Below are positions 1 through 7,052 of a DNA stretch of 12,119 nt, piece after piece; the stretch's first letter is position 1; every line of letters begins with the position of its first letter. Made by a program: the position numbers and the translations under genes. The stretch comes from VBAS01 sp035318985 (lineage in GTDB: Bacteria > Bacteroidota > Bacteroidia > Chitinophagales > Chitinophagaceae), in NCBI GenBank assembly GCA_035318985.1, contig DATHDP010000103.1:1-12119 (forward strand), in the 5' to 3' direction. The notes under the pieces were generated by a model. That model searched no databases, was not told the origin of the DNA, and saw nothing but the letters and a program-made list of their open reading frames with translations.

Positions 1-206
1 TCGATCGCTGTTGCAGCATGCCAGGCATCAGGAATAATTTCATCAAAGAGCTCATTGCCCATCAAGCATAAAACAGGGCGAACCCGTTTGCCACCGAGTC
101 GTAAAAAATATTCATTAGGCTCGTACAACGAAGCCGGATGTTCCGGAAAATGTCTTGTATCAAATTTCTCAGCGAATTGTTTTGATAACGTTTCAAATGA
201 CTGCAT
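1..206 (-). CDS. Polyprenyl synthetase family protein, N-terminal part (runs off the window)
   Basis: The first 68 codons of a trans-isoprenyl diphosphate synthase are visible; the rest lies beyond position 1. Residues 38-44 read GGKRVRP, the conserved first block of the family, where the Lys and Arg bind the diphosphate of isopentenyl diphosphate. The catalytic DDxxD motif is expected about 40 residues further on and is not in the window. The enzyme condenses isopentenyl diphosphate with an allylic diphosphate to make longer prenyl chains for quinones, carotenoids or cell-wall lipid carriers; product length cannot be judged here. The ATG lies 8 nt after the rnr stop codon, so the two are probably co-transcribed. 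No clear Shine-Dalgarno sequence is present, as usual in Bacteroidota. Confidence 0.9.
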   Translation of the reverse strand, partial: MQSFETLSKQFAEKFDTRHFPEHPASLYEPNEYFLRLGGKRVRPVLCLMGNELFDEIIPDAWHAATAI

Positions 207-214
207 AAATGAAT

Positions 215-2248
215 TTACTCTTTCTTTTTTTTAGTTTTAACTTTTGACTTTTCACTTTGTTCCTTCAATCCACTCGCCACCACCCACTCATAATCCAATT
301 GTCGCTTTGTAAGATTGGCTGCAATCACTTTTATCCAAACCTTATCACCCATTCTGAAAGTTCTGCCTGAACGGACACCTGCAAGACAATAATCAGTTTC
401 TACATGCCTGAAATCATCATACTCTGATAAACTGTGTATACTAACAAGTCCTTCGCATTTATGTTCCACCGTTTCCACCCAAAAACCAAAAGAGGATACG
501 CCGCTGATCACGCCTTCAAACTCATCACCTAAAAAATTCTGCATATACTCAACCTGCTTATATTTATTAGCGGCTCTTTCAGCTTCCATTGACGATCTTT
601 CTTTATCACTGCAATGTTTACACTTTTCTTCTATCTTTTTATCAATGATAAAATTATTATTTAGAGCCTGCTCAAGAATGCGATGCACCATTACATCCGG
701 GTAACGGCGAATAGGAGAAGTAAAATGGCAATAGTGTTCAAAGCCCAGGCCATAATGTCCAACATTTTCAGTTGTGTACTTCGCCTTTGACATTGTTCTT
801 ATTCCTAATTGCTCCAATACGTGCTGCTCAGGCTTACCATGTACTTCTTTAAGCATATGGTTAAATGATGATGCGATCGCTTCGGGGCTTGAAATATCAA
901 ACTGGTGACCAAATTTTTTTGCAAAAGCAATAAATGGCAACAGCTTTTCTTCATCAGGATCATCATGAATACGATATGGAAAAGGAATTGGTTTATTATT
1001 GATCTTTATTTTGCCAAGATTTTCTGCAACTGTACGATTAGCAAGGAGCATAAACTCTTCAATTAATTGATGTGCCTCTTTGCTTTCTTTTATCATTATC
1101 CCGATGGGCTTATTTTTTTCATCCAGTTTAAATCTTACTTCCTGTGATGAAAAATTAATTGCTCCGTTTTTAAAACGATCATTGCGCATTTGCTGTGCAA
1201 GACCATTGAGGATTAGAATTTCATCACGATACAATCCATCCTTTGTCTCAATTATTTCCTGCACTTCTTCATAAGTAAACCGGTGATCTGAATGAATAAT
1301 TGTTTTCCCCAACCAATACTGTTTTATTTTTCCGTCAGGCGTTATTTGGAAAACTGCCGAGAAAGTAAGTTTCTCTTCATGCGGTCTTAATGAGCAAAGC
1401 ACATTCGAAATTTCTTCAGGCAGCATTGGATTCACCCGATCTGGTAGGTAAACCGAAGTTGCTTTTTCATACGCAGCTTTATCTAATGATCCATCTGCTT
1501 CAAGATAATGGCTGACATCTGCGATATGAACCCCAATTTCATAATTCCCATTTTTCAAAACTCTGAATGAAATGGCATCATCAAAATCTTTTGCATCAAC
1601 AGGGTCAATTGTAAATGTGAGAATATCACGAAAATCTTTCCGGTTTTTAATTTCCTTGTCTGTAATGATATCAGGTATTCTTGCTGCTTCTTCCAAAGCC
1701 TCATCAGGAAACCCTAATGGAAATCCGAATTGCAATAAAATTTCTTTCATTGCAATATCATTCTCATTTTCCTTGTCAAGGATCTGTAGTACTTCACCCT
1801 CTGGTCTTTTATCCTGGTCCTCCCACTCCAGCAATCTTACAACTACCCTATCACGATCCTTAGCGTTATTGAACTTAGAAGAGTGAATAAAAATATCTGG
1901 CATCTTCTTATTTCCGTCAGCCACAAAAAATGCAAAGCCTTTATTCATTTGGAGTGTACCTACGAATTCAGTTTGCTTGCGACTAACAATTTGAGTTATA
2001 ACTCCCCGCTGTCTTTTATTTTTTTCTTTAGCATCTTTTACTTTCACCCTCACGGTATCGCCATGCAATGCAGTGCCCAGGTCATCAGGACGAATAAGGA
2101 TATCGACAGGCATATTTTGTACCACAACAAAACCAGTTCCTGAACGACTTATATCCAATACACCAGTCACCGACTGATCATGTGAATGCTTATCCTTCTG
2201 CTTACCCTTTTCTTTATCTTTTTTCTTTTTTGAATTTTTTCTTCCCAT
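215..2248 (-). CDS. rnr: Ribonuclease R (3'-5' exoribonuclease, RNB/S1)
   Basis: A 677-residue RNase II/R family exoribonuclease that degrades structured RNA from the 3' end in the cytoplasm. Domains in order: a Lys-rich tail (1-20), a first cold-shock OB fold (about 24-72), a second (about 93-142, with the RNA-binding stretch GFAFFVAD at 104-111), the RNB catalytic domain (about 200-530) and an S1 domain (574-655). The magnesium-binding acidic motif IDPVDAKDFDDAI is at 214-226, and the second signature HFTSPIRRYPDVMVHR is at 508-523. Both look intact, so the enzyme should be active. It is shorter than E. coli RNase R (about 813 aa), mainly because it lacks the N-terminal helix-turn-helix extension and has a short tail. 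The ATG is 5 nt after the lpxK stop. The last residues (664-677) are Lys-rich and are partly written by a 7-bp DNA repeat. Confidence 0.95.
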   Translation of the reverse strand: MGRKNSKKKKDKEKGKQKDKHSHDQSVTGVLDISRSGTGFVVVQNMPVDILIRPDDLGTALHGDTVRVKVKDAKEKNKRQRGVITQIVSRKQTEFVGTLQMNKGFAFFVADGNKKMPDIFIHSSKFNNAKDRDRVVVRLLEWEDQDKRPEGEVLQILDKENENDIAMKEILLQFGFPLGFPDEALEEAARIPDIITDKEIKNRKDFRDILTFTIDPVDAKDFDDAISFRVLKNGNYEIGVHIADVSHYLEADGSLDKAAYEKATSVYLPDRVNPMLPEEISNVLCSLRPHEEKLTFSAVFQITPDGKIKQYWLGKTIIHSDHRFTYEEVQEIIETKDGLYRDEILILNGLAQQMRNDRFKNGAINFSSQEVRFKLDEKNKPIGIMIKESKEAHQLIEEFMLLANRTVAENLGKIKINNKPIPFPYRIHDDPDEEKLLPFIAFAKKFGHQFDISSPEAIASSFNHMLKEVHGKPEQHVLEQLGIRTMSKAKYTTENVGHYGLGFEHYCHFTSPIRRYPDVMVHRILEQALNNNFIIDKKIEEKCKHCSDKERSSMEAERAANKYKQVEYMQNFLGDEFEGVISGVSSFGFWVETVEHKCEGLVSIHSLSEYDDFRHVETDYCLAGVRSGRTFRMGDKVWIKVIAANLTKRQLDYEWVVASGLKEQSEKSKVKTKKKKE
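231..258 (-). repeat. Heptamer repeat inside the 3' end of rnr
   Basis: On the minus strand four consecutive 7-bp units fit the pattern AAAGTNA or a close variant (252-258, 245-251, 238-244, 231-237; the last is AAACTAA). They encode the Ser/Lys/Val/Thr-rich tail at about residues 664-671 of RNase R, just after the S1 domain. In rotated register (AAAAGTN) this is the same unit as the repeat at 10271-10305. Confidence 0.6.
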
Positions 2249-2253
2249 TTTAT

Positions 2254-3345
2254 TTATTTAACCTTATCCCGATAGCTATCGGTAAAATCTTTTATATAAT
2301 TTTTTATCAACGATACAAATTTTGCCTCCTCATTGAAAAGGAAATGATGCTGCAGCGGAATTACATAAAGAGGAACATTATTTAATTGCTCACCAAATTT
2401 CGACAGTCGAACAGCATCTTTTTCCGTTGTCAATATCATCTTTTTCTCTGATTCTATTTTATCAAATCTCTTTTTTATATCCTTCCAGTCATCAATAGTA
2501 AAAATATGATGATCCGGATAATGCATCATATAGTAAGTTTCAGAATGATCCATTACAAGATCTTTCAGAGGCTGGGGATTGGCAATACCTGTTACAAGCA
2601 AGATCTCTGCGTCCGGAAGAAGACTTATTGTTTCATTATGGCGAATTATATGATAAGGCGAAGGGTATAGATTAGCTGCAAAAAAAATATGTTGTGTAGC
2701 TAAAGGTTTAATCTCTTCGATAATTTTGTTTCTTTCATTTTCAGTTAAGAAGGGCTCGCATTTCGTTACTACAATTATCTCAGCCCTTTTATAACTTGAT
2801 TTCAGATCACGAAGATCACCGGTGGGCAAATAAAAATCACGGGTAAAAAGATTATTATGATCTGTAAGCAAAATATTCATTCCCGCCTTTATTGCACGAT
2901 GCTGAAATGCATCATCAAGAATAATGGATTGTATATCGGGTTTATCATGTAAGAGCTGCGAAATAGCATCTAGTCTTTCTTCCCCTACTGCTACAGGTAC
3001 ATCGGGAAATTTCAATTTGAATTGCATTGGCTCATCCCCGATCTCTAATGCATCGGATCTTTCATTAGCTAATGCATAGCCTCTTGTTTTTCTTTTATAT
3101 CCCCTGCTAAGTGTTGCCACCCTAAAATCATCTTTCAAATTTCTTACCAAAAATTCTACCATTGGTGACTTACCTGTGCCCCCGACGGAAAGATTACCAA
3201 CACAGATCAATGGCATGCCAAATGTTGCCGAACCAAAAATTTTCAGATCGTAGAATTTATTGCGGATAAAAATGATCAACCAATAAATGATGGCCAGCGG
3301 AAAAAGAAGTATGCGGAATGTTTTTAGGAAAAGATTAGAATACAT
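2254..3345 (-). CDS. lpxK: Tetraacyldisaccharide 4'-kinase LpxK
   Basis: A 363-residue kinase that transfers the gamma-phosphate of ATP to the 4' position of the lipid A disaccharide precursor at the inner face of the cytoplasmic membrane, a late step of the Raetz pathway. One hydrophobic helix near the N-terminus (about 7-28) anchors it. The P-loop GNLSVGGTGKSP is at 50-61 and is diagnostic for LpxK. LSRGYKRK follows at 79-86. DDAFQH (144-149) corresponds to the usual DDGFQH motif with Gly replaced by Ala. Its 5' end overlaps the cyclo-ligase gene by 11 nt and its stop is 5 nt before rnr, so translation is probably coupled. The last residues (355-360, TDSYRD) are encoded by a perfect DNA palindrome. 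The gene implies an outer membrane with lipid A. Confidence 0.95.
   Translation of the reverse strand: MYSNLFLKTFRILLFPLAIIYWLIIFIRNKFYDLKIFGSATFGMPLICVGNLSVGGTGKSPMVEFLVRNLKDDFRVATLSRGYKRKTRGYALANERSDALEIGDEPMQFKLKFPDVPVAVGEERLDAISQLLHDKPDIQSIILDDAFQHRAIKAGMNILLTDHNNLFTRDFYLPTGDLRDLKSSYKRAEIIVVTKCEPFLTENERNKIIEEIKPLATQHIFFAANLYPSPYHIIRHNETISLLPDAEILLVTGIANPQPLKDLVMDHSETYYMMHYPDHHIFTIDDWKDIKKRFDKIESEKKMILTTEKDAVRLSKFGEQLNNVPLYVIPLQHHFLFNEEAKFVSLIKNYIKDFTDSYRDKVK
2269..2282. repeat. Perfect 14-bp palindrome at the 3' end of lpxK
   Basis: CCGATAGCTATCGG is identical to its reverse complement and lies within codons 355-359 of lpxK, 13 nt before its stop codon. In RNA it could form only a small hairpin (5 bp with a 4-nt loop). 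It is not followed by a T tract, so it is not a typical terminator, and rnr starts only about 20 nt later. I recall similar CCCGATAGCTATCGGG palindromes as frequent in Bacteroidota genomes, but cannot check this here. Confidence 0.5.
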
Positions 3346-3904
3346 AAACAGAGGTCGGTGTTACACAAAGGTTTAAAGGTACATCAAATTCATTGGTATC
3401 ATCTATTGCGTCTAACGGTTCAAAATAACTAAAGCCTATCTTAAGACAATCGCTTCTGCATTGGGAAAGATAGCGGTCATAAAATCCTTTTCCATAGCCA
3501 ACCCGATAGCCATTCTTATCAAATGACAGTAATGGAACAAAGATCATATCCATACCGGCATGATTAACTACTACGCCATCTTCAGGTTCATAAAGATCAT
3601 ATTTATTCTTGCGAAAACGGGTGTCGTCATTTGTTTGTACTGATTGCATACTATGATTCTCAAAATTGGTTTTTGGATAACAAATGATCAATTCTGGATT
3701 TTGAAATTCTAAATAATCGGTAAACAAATGTGTATTGGGTTCATGATTTTGCTCGATCGGCCAATAAGAAAGCAAAAACGTAATAAATGGTAATTGTACT
3801 GTTTGCAATTGTATCAACAAAAGATCGTCCAGCTTTATTCTTTCGGTAGCGGAAAGATCCAATCTTTTTTTCTTATATAAATCCCTTGCTTCTGTCTTAA
3901 GCAT
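3335..3904 (-). CDS. 5-formyltetrahydrofolate cyclo-ligase (MTHFS)
   Basis: A 189-residue enzyme that converts 5-formyl-THF plus ATP to 5,10-methenyl-THF, returning the storage folate to the one-carbon pool in the cytosol. Length fits the family (about 180-200 aa). The C-terminal signature GYRVGYGKGFYDRYL at 132-146 carries the Gly-rich nucleotide and phosphate loop. YDLYEP at 102-107 and FVPLLSFD at 122-129 also match. The N-terminal Lys/Arg-rich helix (residues 3-15) fits the ATP-binding end. The start is the first ATG of the frame; another ATG 4 nt upstream is out of frame. It overlaps lpxK by 11 nt at its 3' end. The family is also called FAU1, YgfA or FthC in other organisms; I leave the symbol empty because naming varies. 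Confidence 0.93.
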   Translation of the reverse strand: MLKTEARDLYKKKRLDLSATERIKLDDLLLIQLQTVQLPFITFLLSYWPIEQNHEPNTHLFTDYLEFQNPELIICYPKTNFENHSMQSVQTNDDTRFRKNKYDLYEPEDGVVVNHAGMDMIFVPLLSFDKNGYRVGYGKGFYDRYLSQCRSDCLKIGFSYFEPLDAIDDTNEFDVPLNLCVTPTSVYVF

Positions 3905-3924
3905 TCATCAAGATAATAACTATT

Positions 3925-3952
3925 AGTGAATGGTCAATGGTGAATTGTGAAT
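3925..3952 (+). repeat. Heptamer repeat between rsmD and the cyclo-ligase gene
   Basis: Four consecutive 7-bp units with consensus NGTSAAT on the plus strand (3925-3931, 3932-3938, 3939-3945, 3946-3952) fill about half of the 60-nt gap between the two minus-strand genes. Each unit differs from the consensus only at the N and S positions. No reading frame or strong hairpin is associated with it. Confidence 0.65.
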
Positions 3953-3964
3953 GTTCTTGCTGAT

Positions 3965-4507
3965 CTAACTGTTTTCTATAAAGATCGAAAATATTGTTGT
4001 GCCATAATTTCTCTCTGTGGCGTAGAAAGGAAATTTCTTGTAATCATTTCTCGGTGTATGTTCCAGCACAAACCATCCTTTGGAGTTCAATAATTGTTTT
4101 TCAAAAATAAGTTTAGGCAGGTCATCAATATTGCCGAGTGCATAAGGCGGTCCCGCAAAAATAAAATCAAACTTGTCGGCACATTGCTCAATAAATTTAA
4201 ATACATCGAGTTTCAGCACTTTAAAATTCTCAAGCTTTAATTCACCGGCAGTTTTTTTTATGAACTCATACATCTTTGGATCTTTCTCAATTATTGTCAG
4301 GTCATTTGCACCGCGACTTGCCATTTCATAGCTGATACTGCCTGTGCCACCAAAAAGATCCAGCGTCTTTAATCCTTCAATGTCGAGATTATTGGAAATT
4401 ACATTAAAAAGTCCTTCTTTGGCTACATCAGTGGTAGGTCTTGTATGCGGCATATTTGCCGGGGGGCTAATTCTTCTGCGGCCATGTTCACCACCTATAA
4501 TACGCAT
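3965..4507 (-). CDS. rsmD: RsmD family 16S rRNA (guanine-N2) methyltransferase
   Basis: A 180-residue class I SAM-dependent methyltransferase of the RsmD family, which methylates G966 (E. coli numbering) of 16S rRNA on the small subunit. Evidence: the N-terminus MRIIGGEHGRRR and TRPTTDVAKEGLFN (22-35), both typical; SAM-binding motif I DLFGGTGS at 50-57; the acidic motif II IIEKD at 72-76; and motif IV at 118-122. Motif IV reads AGPPY instead of the usual (A/L)DPPY: codon 119 is GGA at 4151-4153, giving Gly where the catalytic Asp is expected. The rest is intact and of normal length, so this is either a clade variant or a weakened enzyme. The 5' end overlaps the DUF3822 gene by 13 nt, a pairing I know from many Bacteroidota. 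Confidence 0.92.
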   Translation of the reverse strand: MRIIGGEHGRRRISPPANMPHTRPTTDVAKEGLFNVISNNLDIEGLKTLDLFGGTGSISYEMASRGANDLTIIEKDPKMYEFIKKTAGELKLENFKVLKLDVFKFIEQCADKFDFIFAGPPYALGNIDDLPKLIFEKQLLNSKGWFVLEHTPRNDYKKFPFYATERNYGTTIFSIFIENS

Positions 4508-5316
4508 GCAGCCAGTTTACTAATGGATGAAAAATAATGTTCGGGATGTACTGCCAATGCTTCAGCAAGCTTTACTTCCGCCGATAAAGATTCAAACTCA
4601 AGATTGATAAAATATTTATGCAACTCCCGGTAAACGGCAGAGTCTTTCTCAATTAAGCCAGCTAATGAGAGCTTAACAGTTTGTTGTGATAAGTTTAATT
4701 GCTGGCAGCCTTTCAACAAGTAATACATGACGTCTTCAGGCGAGGTATATGAAAAAGTTTTTGCAAGTAATAACTTATTATTTTTCAAGATGACCACCGA
4801 AAATTCATCTGTTTTAAAATCAATGATCATTGCCTCATCATTTTTTGAAGCATGACCTTTTAATAATACTGAATAAATGCTCCAGGATTTTGCACTTAAA
4901 AATTTCCAGCTTATTGCCGAATGAAGATCTGAAGGAAGACGATAAATATTATAAAGATTCCAGCCCGGTACATTTTCTGAAACGACTGTTGTATGAACAC
5001 TTTTTCCAAAAGTGGCATCCAAATTCAATTGTCCATCCTCATATTTATAAACAACCGACGGTATTTGTACCGATTCATTCGAATCATAACCGATCGCAGT
5101 TTGATAATACCGGTTATTTAAGGTCTCAATCCCTTCAAAAAAACTTTTATAATCATTTTCATCTTCTGTAGAAGTGTAGTATCCAAACTCAACTAATTCT
5201 TTTGACAAATAATTCATTACTGCAAAGCTGCAATGTCTTGCGCTGGCGATCATTAATAAGATCGAATTCGCCGGGTTATACTCAGCTTCAGTTTTAATAT
5301 GAAATGAAGGTTTCAG
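4495..5316 (-). CDS. DUF3822 family protein (start uncertain, possible CTG)
   Basis: A Bacteroidota protein of unknown function that typically sits directly upstream of rsmD, as here (13-nt overlap). I believe the family has an actin-like (ASKHA/PilM-type) fold. The first conventional start is ATG 5253 (252 aa), but the open frame continues upstream to a stop at 5326-5328. Those codons translate to FHIKTEAEYNPANSILL and lead straight into MIASARHCSFAV, which looks like the natural N-terminus and first beta strand. The stretch contains no ATG, GTG or TTG. The best-placed candidate is CTG at 5314-5316, giving LKPSFHI, where I would expect MKPSFHI, so the annotated extent uses it. If only conventional codons work, the protein starts at 5253 and loses its first strand. 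No signal peptide is seen. Confidence 0.8.
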   Translation of the reverse strand: MKPSFHIKTEAEYNPANSILLMIASARHCSFAVMNYLSKELVEFGYYTSTEDENDYKSFFEGIETLNNRYYQTAIGYDSNESVQIPSVVYKYEDGQLNLDATFGKSVHTTVVSENVPGWNLYNIYRLPSDLHSAISWKFLSAKSWSIYSVLLKGHASKNDEAMIIDFKTDEFSVVILKNNKLLLAKTFSYTSPEDVMYYLLKGCQQLNLSQQTVKLSLAGLIEKDSAVYRELHKYFINLEFESLSAEVKLAEALAVHPEHYFSSISKLAACVL

Positions 5317-5347
5317 AAAGTTGATTTAAATGTGTGCAATGTTAGAA

Positions 5348-5355
5348 CAAAAATC
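5348..5355 (-). promoter_or_regulatory. Possible -7 element for the DUF3822-rsmD operon
   Basis: On the minus strand GATTTTTG matches the Bacteroidota -7 consensus TAnnTTTG at all but the first base and lies about 32 nt before the candidate CTG start. No convincing -33 TTG sits at the expected distance, so this is only a weak candidate. Confidence 0.25.
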
Positions 5356-5365
5356 AGTCCGAGTC

Positions 5366-5474
5366 AAAAGTTACTGGATTCTAGATGCTAGATACTGGAT
5401 GCTAAAAAACAAACTAGAATCTAATATCCAGAATCCAGTATCTAGCGTCTACTATCTAGTATCTGGCATCTAGC
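5366..5474. repeat. Inverted array of 7-bp repeats (nCTRGAT) between divergent genes
   Basis: The left arm on the plus strand starts with one AAAAGTT unit (5366-5372), then four nCTRGAT units (5373-5400) in the same 7-bp register. After a short A-rich spacer the right arm carries the reverse-complement unit ATCYRGN eight times (5419-5474), plus a degenerate one at 5412-5418. Units at 5419-5425 and 5447-5453 are the least conserved. By hand alignment 5373-5400 can pair with 5433-5460 at 24 of 28 positions, giving a long imperfect stem. The array fills most of the gap between the DUF3822 and MATE genes, ending 28 nt before the MATE ATG, so promoters of either gene must overlap or abut it. Confidence 0.85.
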
Positions 5475-5502
5475 TCTTCCTTATCTTGCAGCCCTTTACT
5501 CA

Positions 5503-6861
5503 ATGGATAGCCTTCAAAATAGCCTGCAATTTAAGATCACTAATAAGCAGATCCTTAAACTGACTCTGCCTATAAGCATTGCTATTCTTGTACCGCAACT
5601 GAATTTTATTACTAATAATATTTTTCTCGGCCATTATTCGACCACAACACTTGCCGTCGCCAGCATAACCGGGGTTTATTATTTAATTTTTGGTTCTATC
5701 GGTTTTGCCATGAATAATGGGTTGCTGGCCCTTATTAGTCGCCGGGCAGGCGAAAATAAAACCGAAGAAATCGGGAAAATTTTTAACCAGGGAATATTTA
5801 ATGCGCTACTTGTTTCTGCGATCGCCATTATTCTTTCTTATACAATCACACCAACTATTCTTCGGGCAATATTACATGAGCCTGAAAAAGCGGAGATGGC
5901 CATCAGTTTTATAAAGATCCGCATCTGGGGCTTGCCATTTTTATATATCTACCAAATGCGAAATGCTTTGCTTGTCGGTACCAACCAAAGCAAATACATG
6001 GTGATGGGAACAATTGCCGAAGCAGTTGCCAATGTTGTTTTTGATTACACATTGATCTTTGGCAAATGGGGTTTACCGGAATTGGGTTTTAATGGTGCCG
6101 CTTATGCATCTATCATTGCCGAGTTCGTTGGCATGTTTGTTATTTATATTGTTATACATCAAAAAGGGATAGCGCAACGATTTGCTTTATTTAAAAACTT
6201 ACGTTGGGATAAACAAAATGCATCACTCATAACGGCAATGTCGGCGCCACTGGTATTTCAGCATGCAATAAGCATAATGAGCTGGGAGTTCTTCTTTATT
6301 CTTATTGAGAGAAATCAATCTTCCGATATGCCGCAAGCCATTTCAAACGTTATGCGAAATGTATTTGGCATGTTCGGCTGTATGAGCTGGGCATTTGCTT
6401 CTACAAGCAACAGCATGGTAAGTAACATAATTGGACAAGGCAAAAAAGACGAAGTACTTTTTGTAATAAAGAAAATAGTAAAGTTGAGTATCAGTATTGC
6501 CCTCGTTCTTTGTCTCTTACTAAATTTATTTCCTCAACTATTTCTTTCCATATACGGACAAGGCGACGAGTTTATCCGGCAAGGTATTCCCGTTATCCGT
6601 GTTGTATCCCTTGCAATGATCCTGATGTCATTCTCTGTTGTATGGCTTCATGCTGTTACTGGTACTGGCAATACAAAAGTTACTTTCCTGATTGAAGCCG
6701 TAACGATCATTCTATATTGTACTTATATATATGTTGTCTTTGAAAAACTCAAACTTTCGATCACAATTGGGTGGATGAGTGAATGGCTCTACTGGATCTG
6801 CATGTTTATTCCAGCTTTCTTTTATTTGCGAGGTAATCATTGGAAGAAAAAAGTGATTTGA
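5503..6861 (+). CDS. MATE family efflux transporter
   Basis: A 452-residue polytopic membrane protein matching the MATE (multidrug and toxin extrusion) family in length (about 440-460 aa) and in its internal two-fold layout. The first half opens with TLPISIAILVPQL at about 20-32, and the pseudo-repeat opens with SAPLVFQHAISI at about 247-258. About 12 hydrophobic helices can be picked out. MATE proteins in the inner membrane export organic compounds by sodium or proton antiport; the substrate cannot be predicted. ATG 5503 is preceded by no clear Shine-Dalgarno sequence. The gene is divergent from the DUF3822 operon and has no co-directional partner nearby, so it is probably transcribed alone. 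The heptamer array lies just upstream. Confidence 0.92.
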   Translation: MDSLQNSLQFKITNKQILKLTLPISIAILVPQLNFITNNIFLGHYSTTTLAVASITGVYYLIFGSIGFAMNNGLLALISRRAGENKTEEIGKIFNQGIFNALLVSAIAIILSYTITPTILRAILHEPEKAEMAISFIKIRIWGLPFLYIYQMRNALLVGTNQSKYMVMGTIAEAVANVVFDYTLIFGKWGLPELGFNGAAYASIIAEFVGMFVIYIVIHQKGIAQRFALFKNLRWDKQNASLITAMSAPLVFQHAISIMSWEFFFILIERNQSSDMPQAISNVMRNVFGMFGCMSWAFASTSNSMVSNIIGQGKKDEVLFVIKKIVKLSISIALVLCLLLNLFPQLFLSIYGQGDEFIRQGIPVIRVVSLAMILMSFSVVWLHAVTGTGNTKVTFLIEAVTIILYCTYIYVVFEKLKLSITIGWMSEWLYWICMFIPAFFYLRGNHWKKKVI

Positions 6862-6863
6862 TA

Positions 6864-6931
6864 GGCAGCTGCATTACTACTATCATCGCCTGTTGTGTCA
6901 CTCACTTGTACTGCAACAATTCTATTCAACA
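6864..6931 (+). repeat. Interspersed repeat, copy A
   Basis: This 68-bp stretch starts 2 nt after the MATE stop codon. It aligns end to end with the reverse complement of 11874-11943, with about two-thirds identity and two single-base gaps by hand. The best-conserved blocks are GCTGCA near the start, TTGTAC in the middle and AATTCTATTC near the end. It holds no gene. It marks the left edge of the region with the small membrane protein and ankyrin genes. Confidence 0.5.
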
Positions 6932-7052
6932 CGAAGGCACCCATCTAATAAAGCTTCAAACGTTTTGGAGCATTTAGTTTGCTTCAGTTTCTCTATATAA
7001 CAAGGGATTATTAACTTCGGGATGTTGGTGAAAAACATCACTAATTGTGCAA

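Noticed and set aside
1080..2385. Several plus-strand open frames of 60-104 codons across rnr
   Set aside because: They lie antisense to a well-supported RNase R with intact domains, show no recognisable protein character and have no leader of their own.
4830..5171. Plus-strand open frame of 113 codons
   Set aside because: It is antisense to the DUF3822 gene; its His/Pro/Leu-rich composition is typical of a shadow frame.
5366..5474. Possible CRISPR array
   Set aside because: Units are 7 bp, contiguous, without unique spacers, and change orientation in the middle. No cas gene is nearby.
6862..7052. Possible insertion sequence between the MATE and small membrane protein genes
   Set aside because: No transposase fragment or clear terminal inverted repeats with a target duplication were found; only the degenerate repeat copy A is present.
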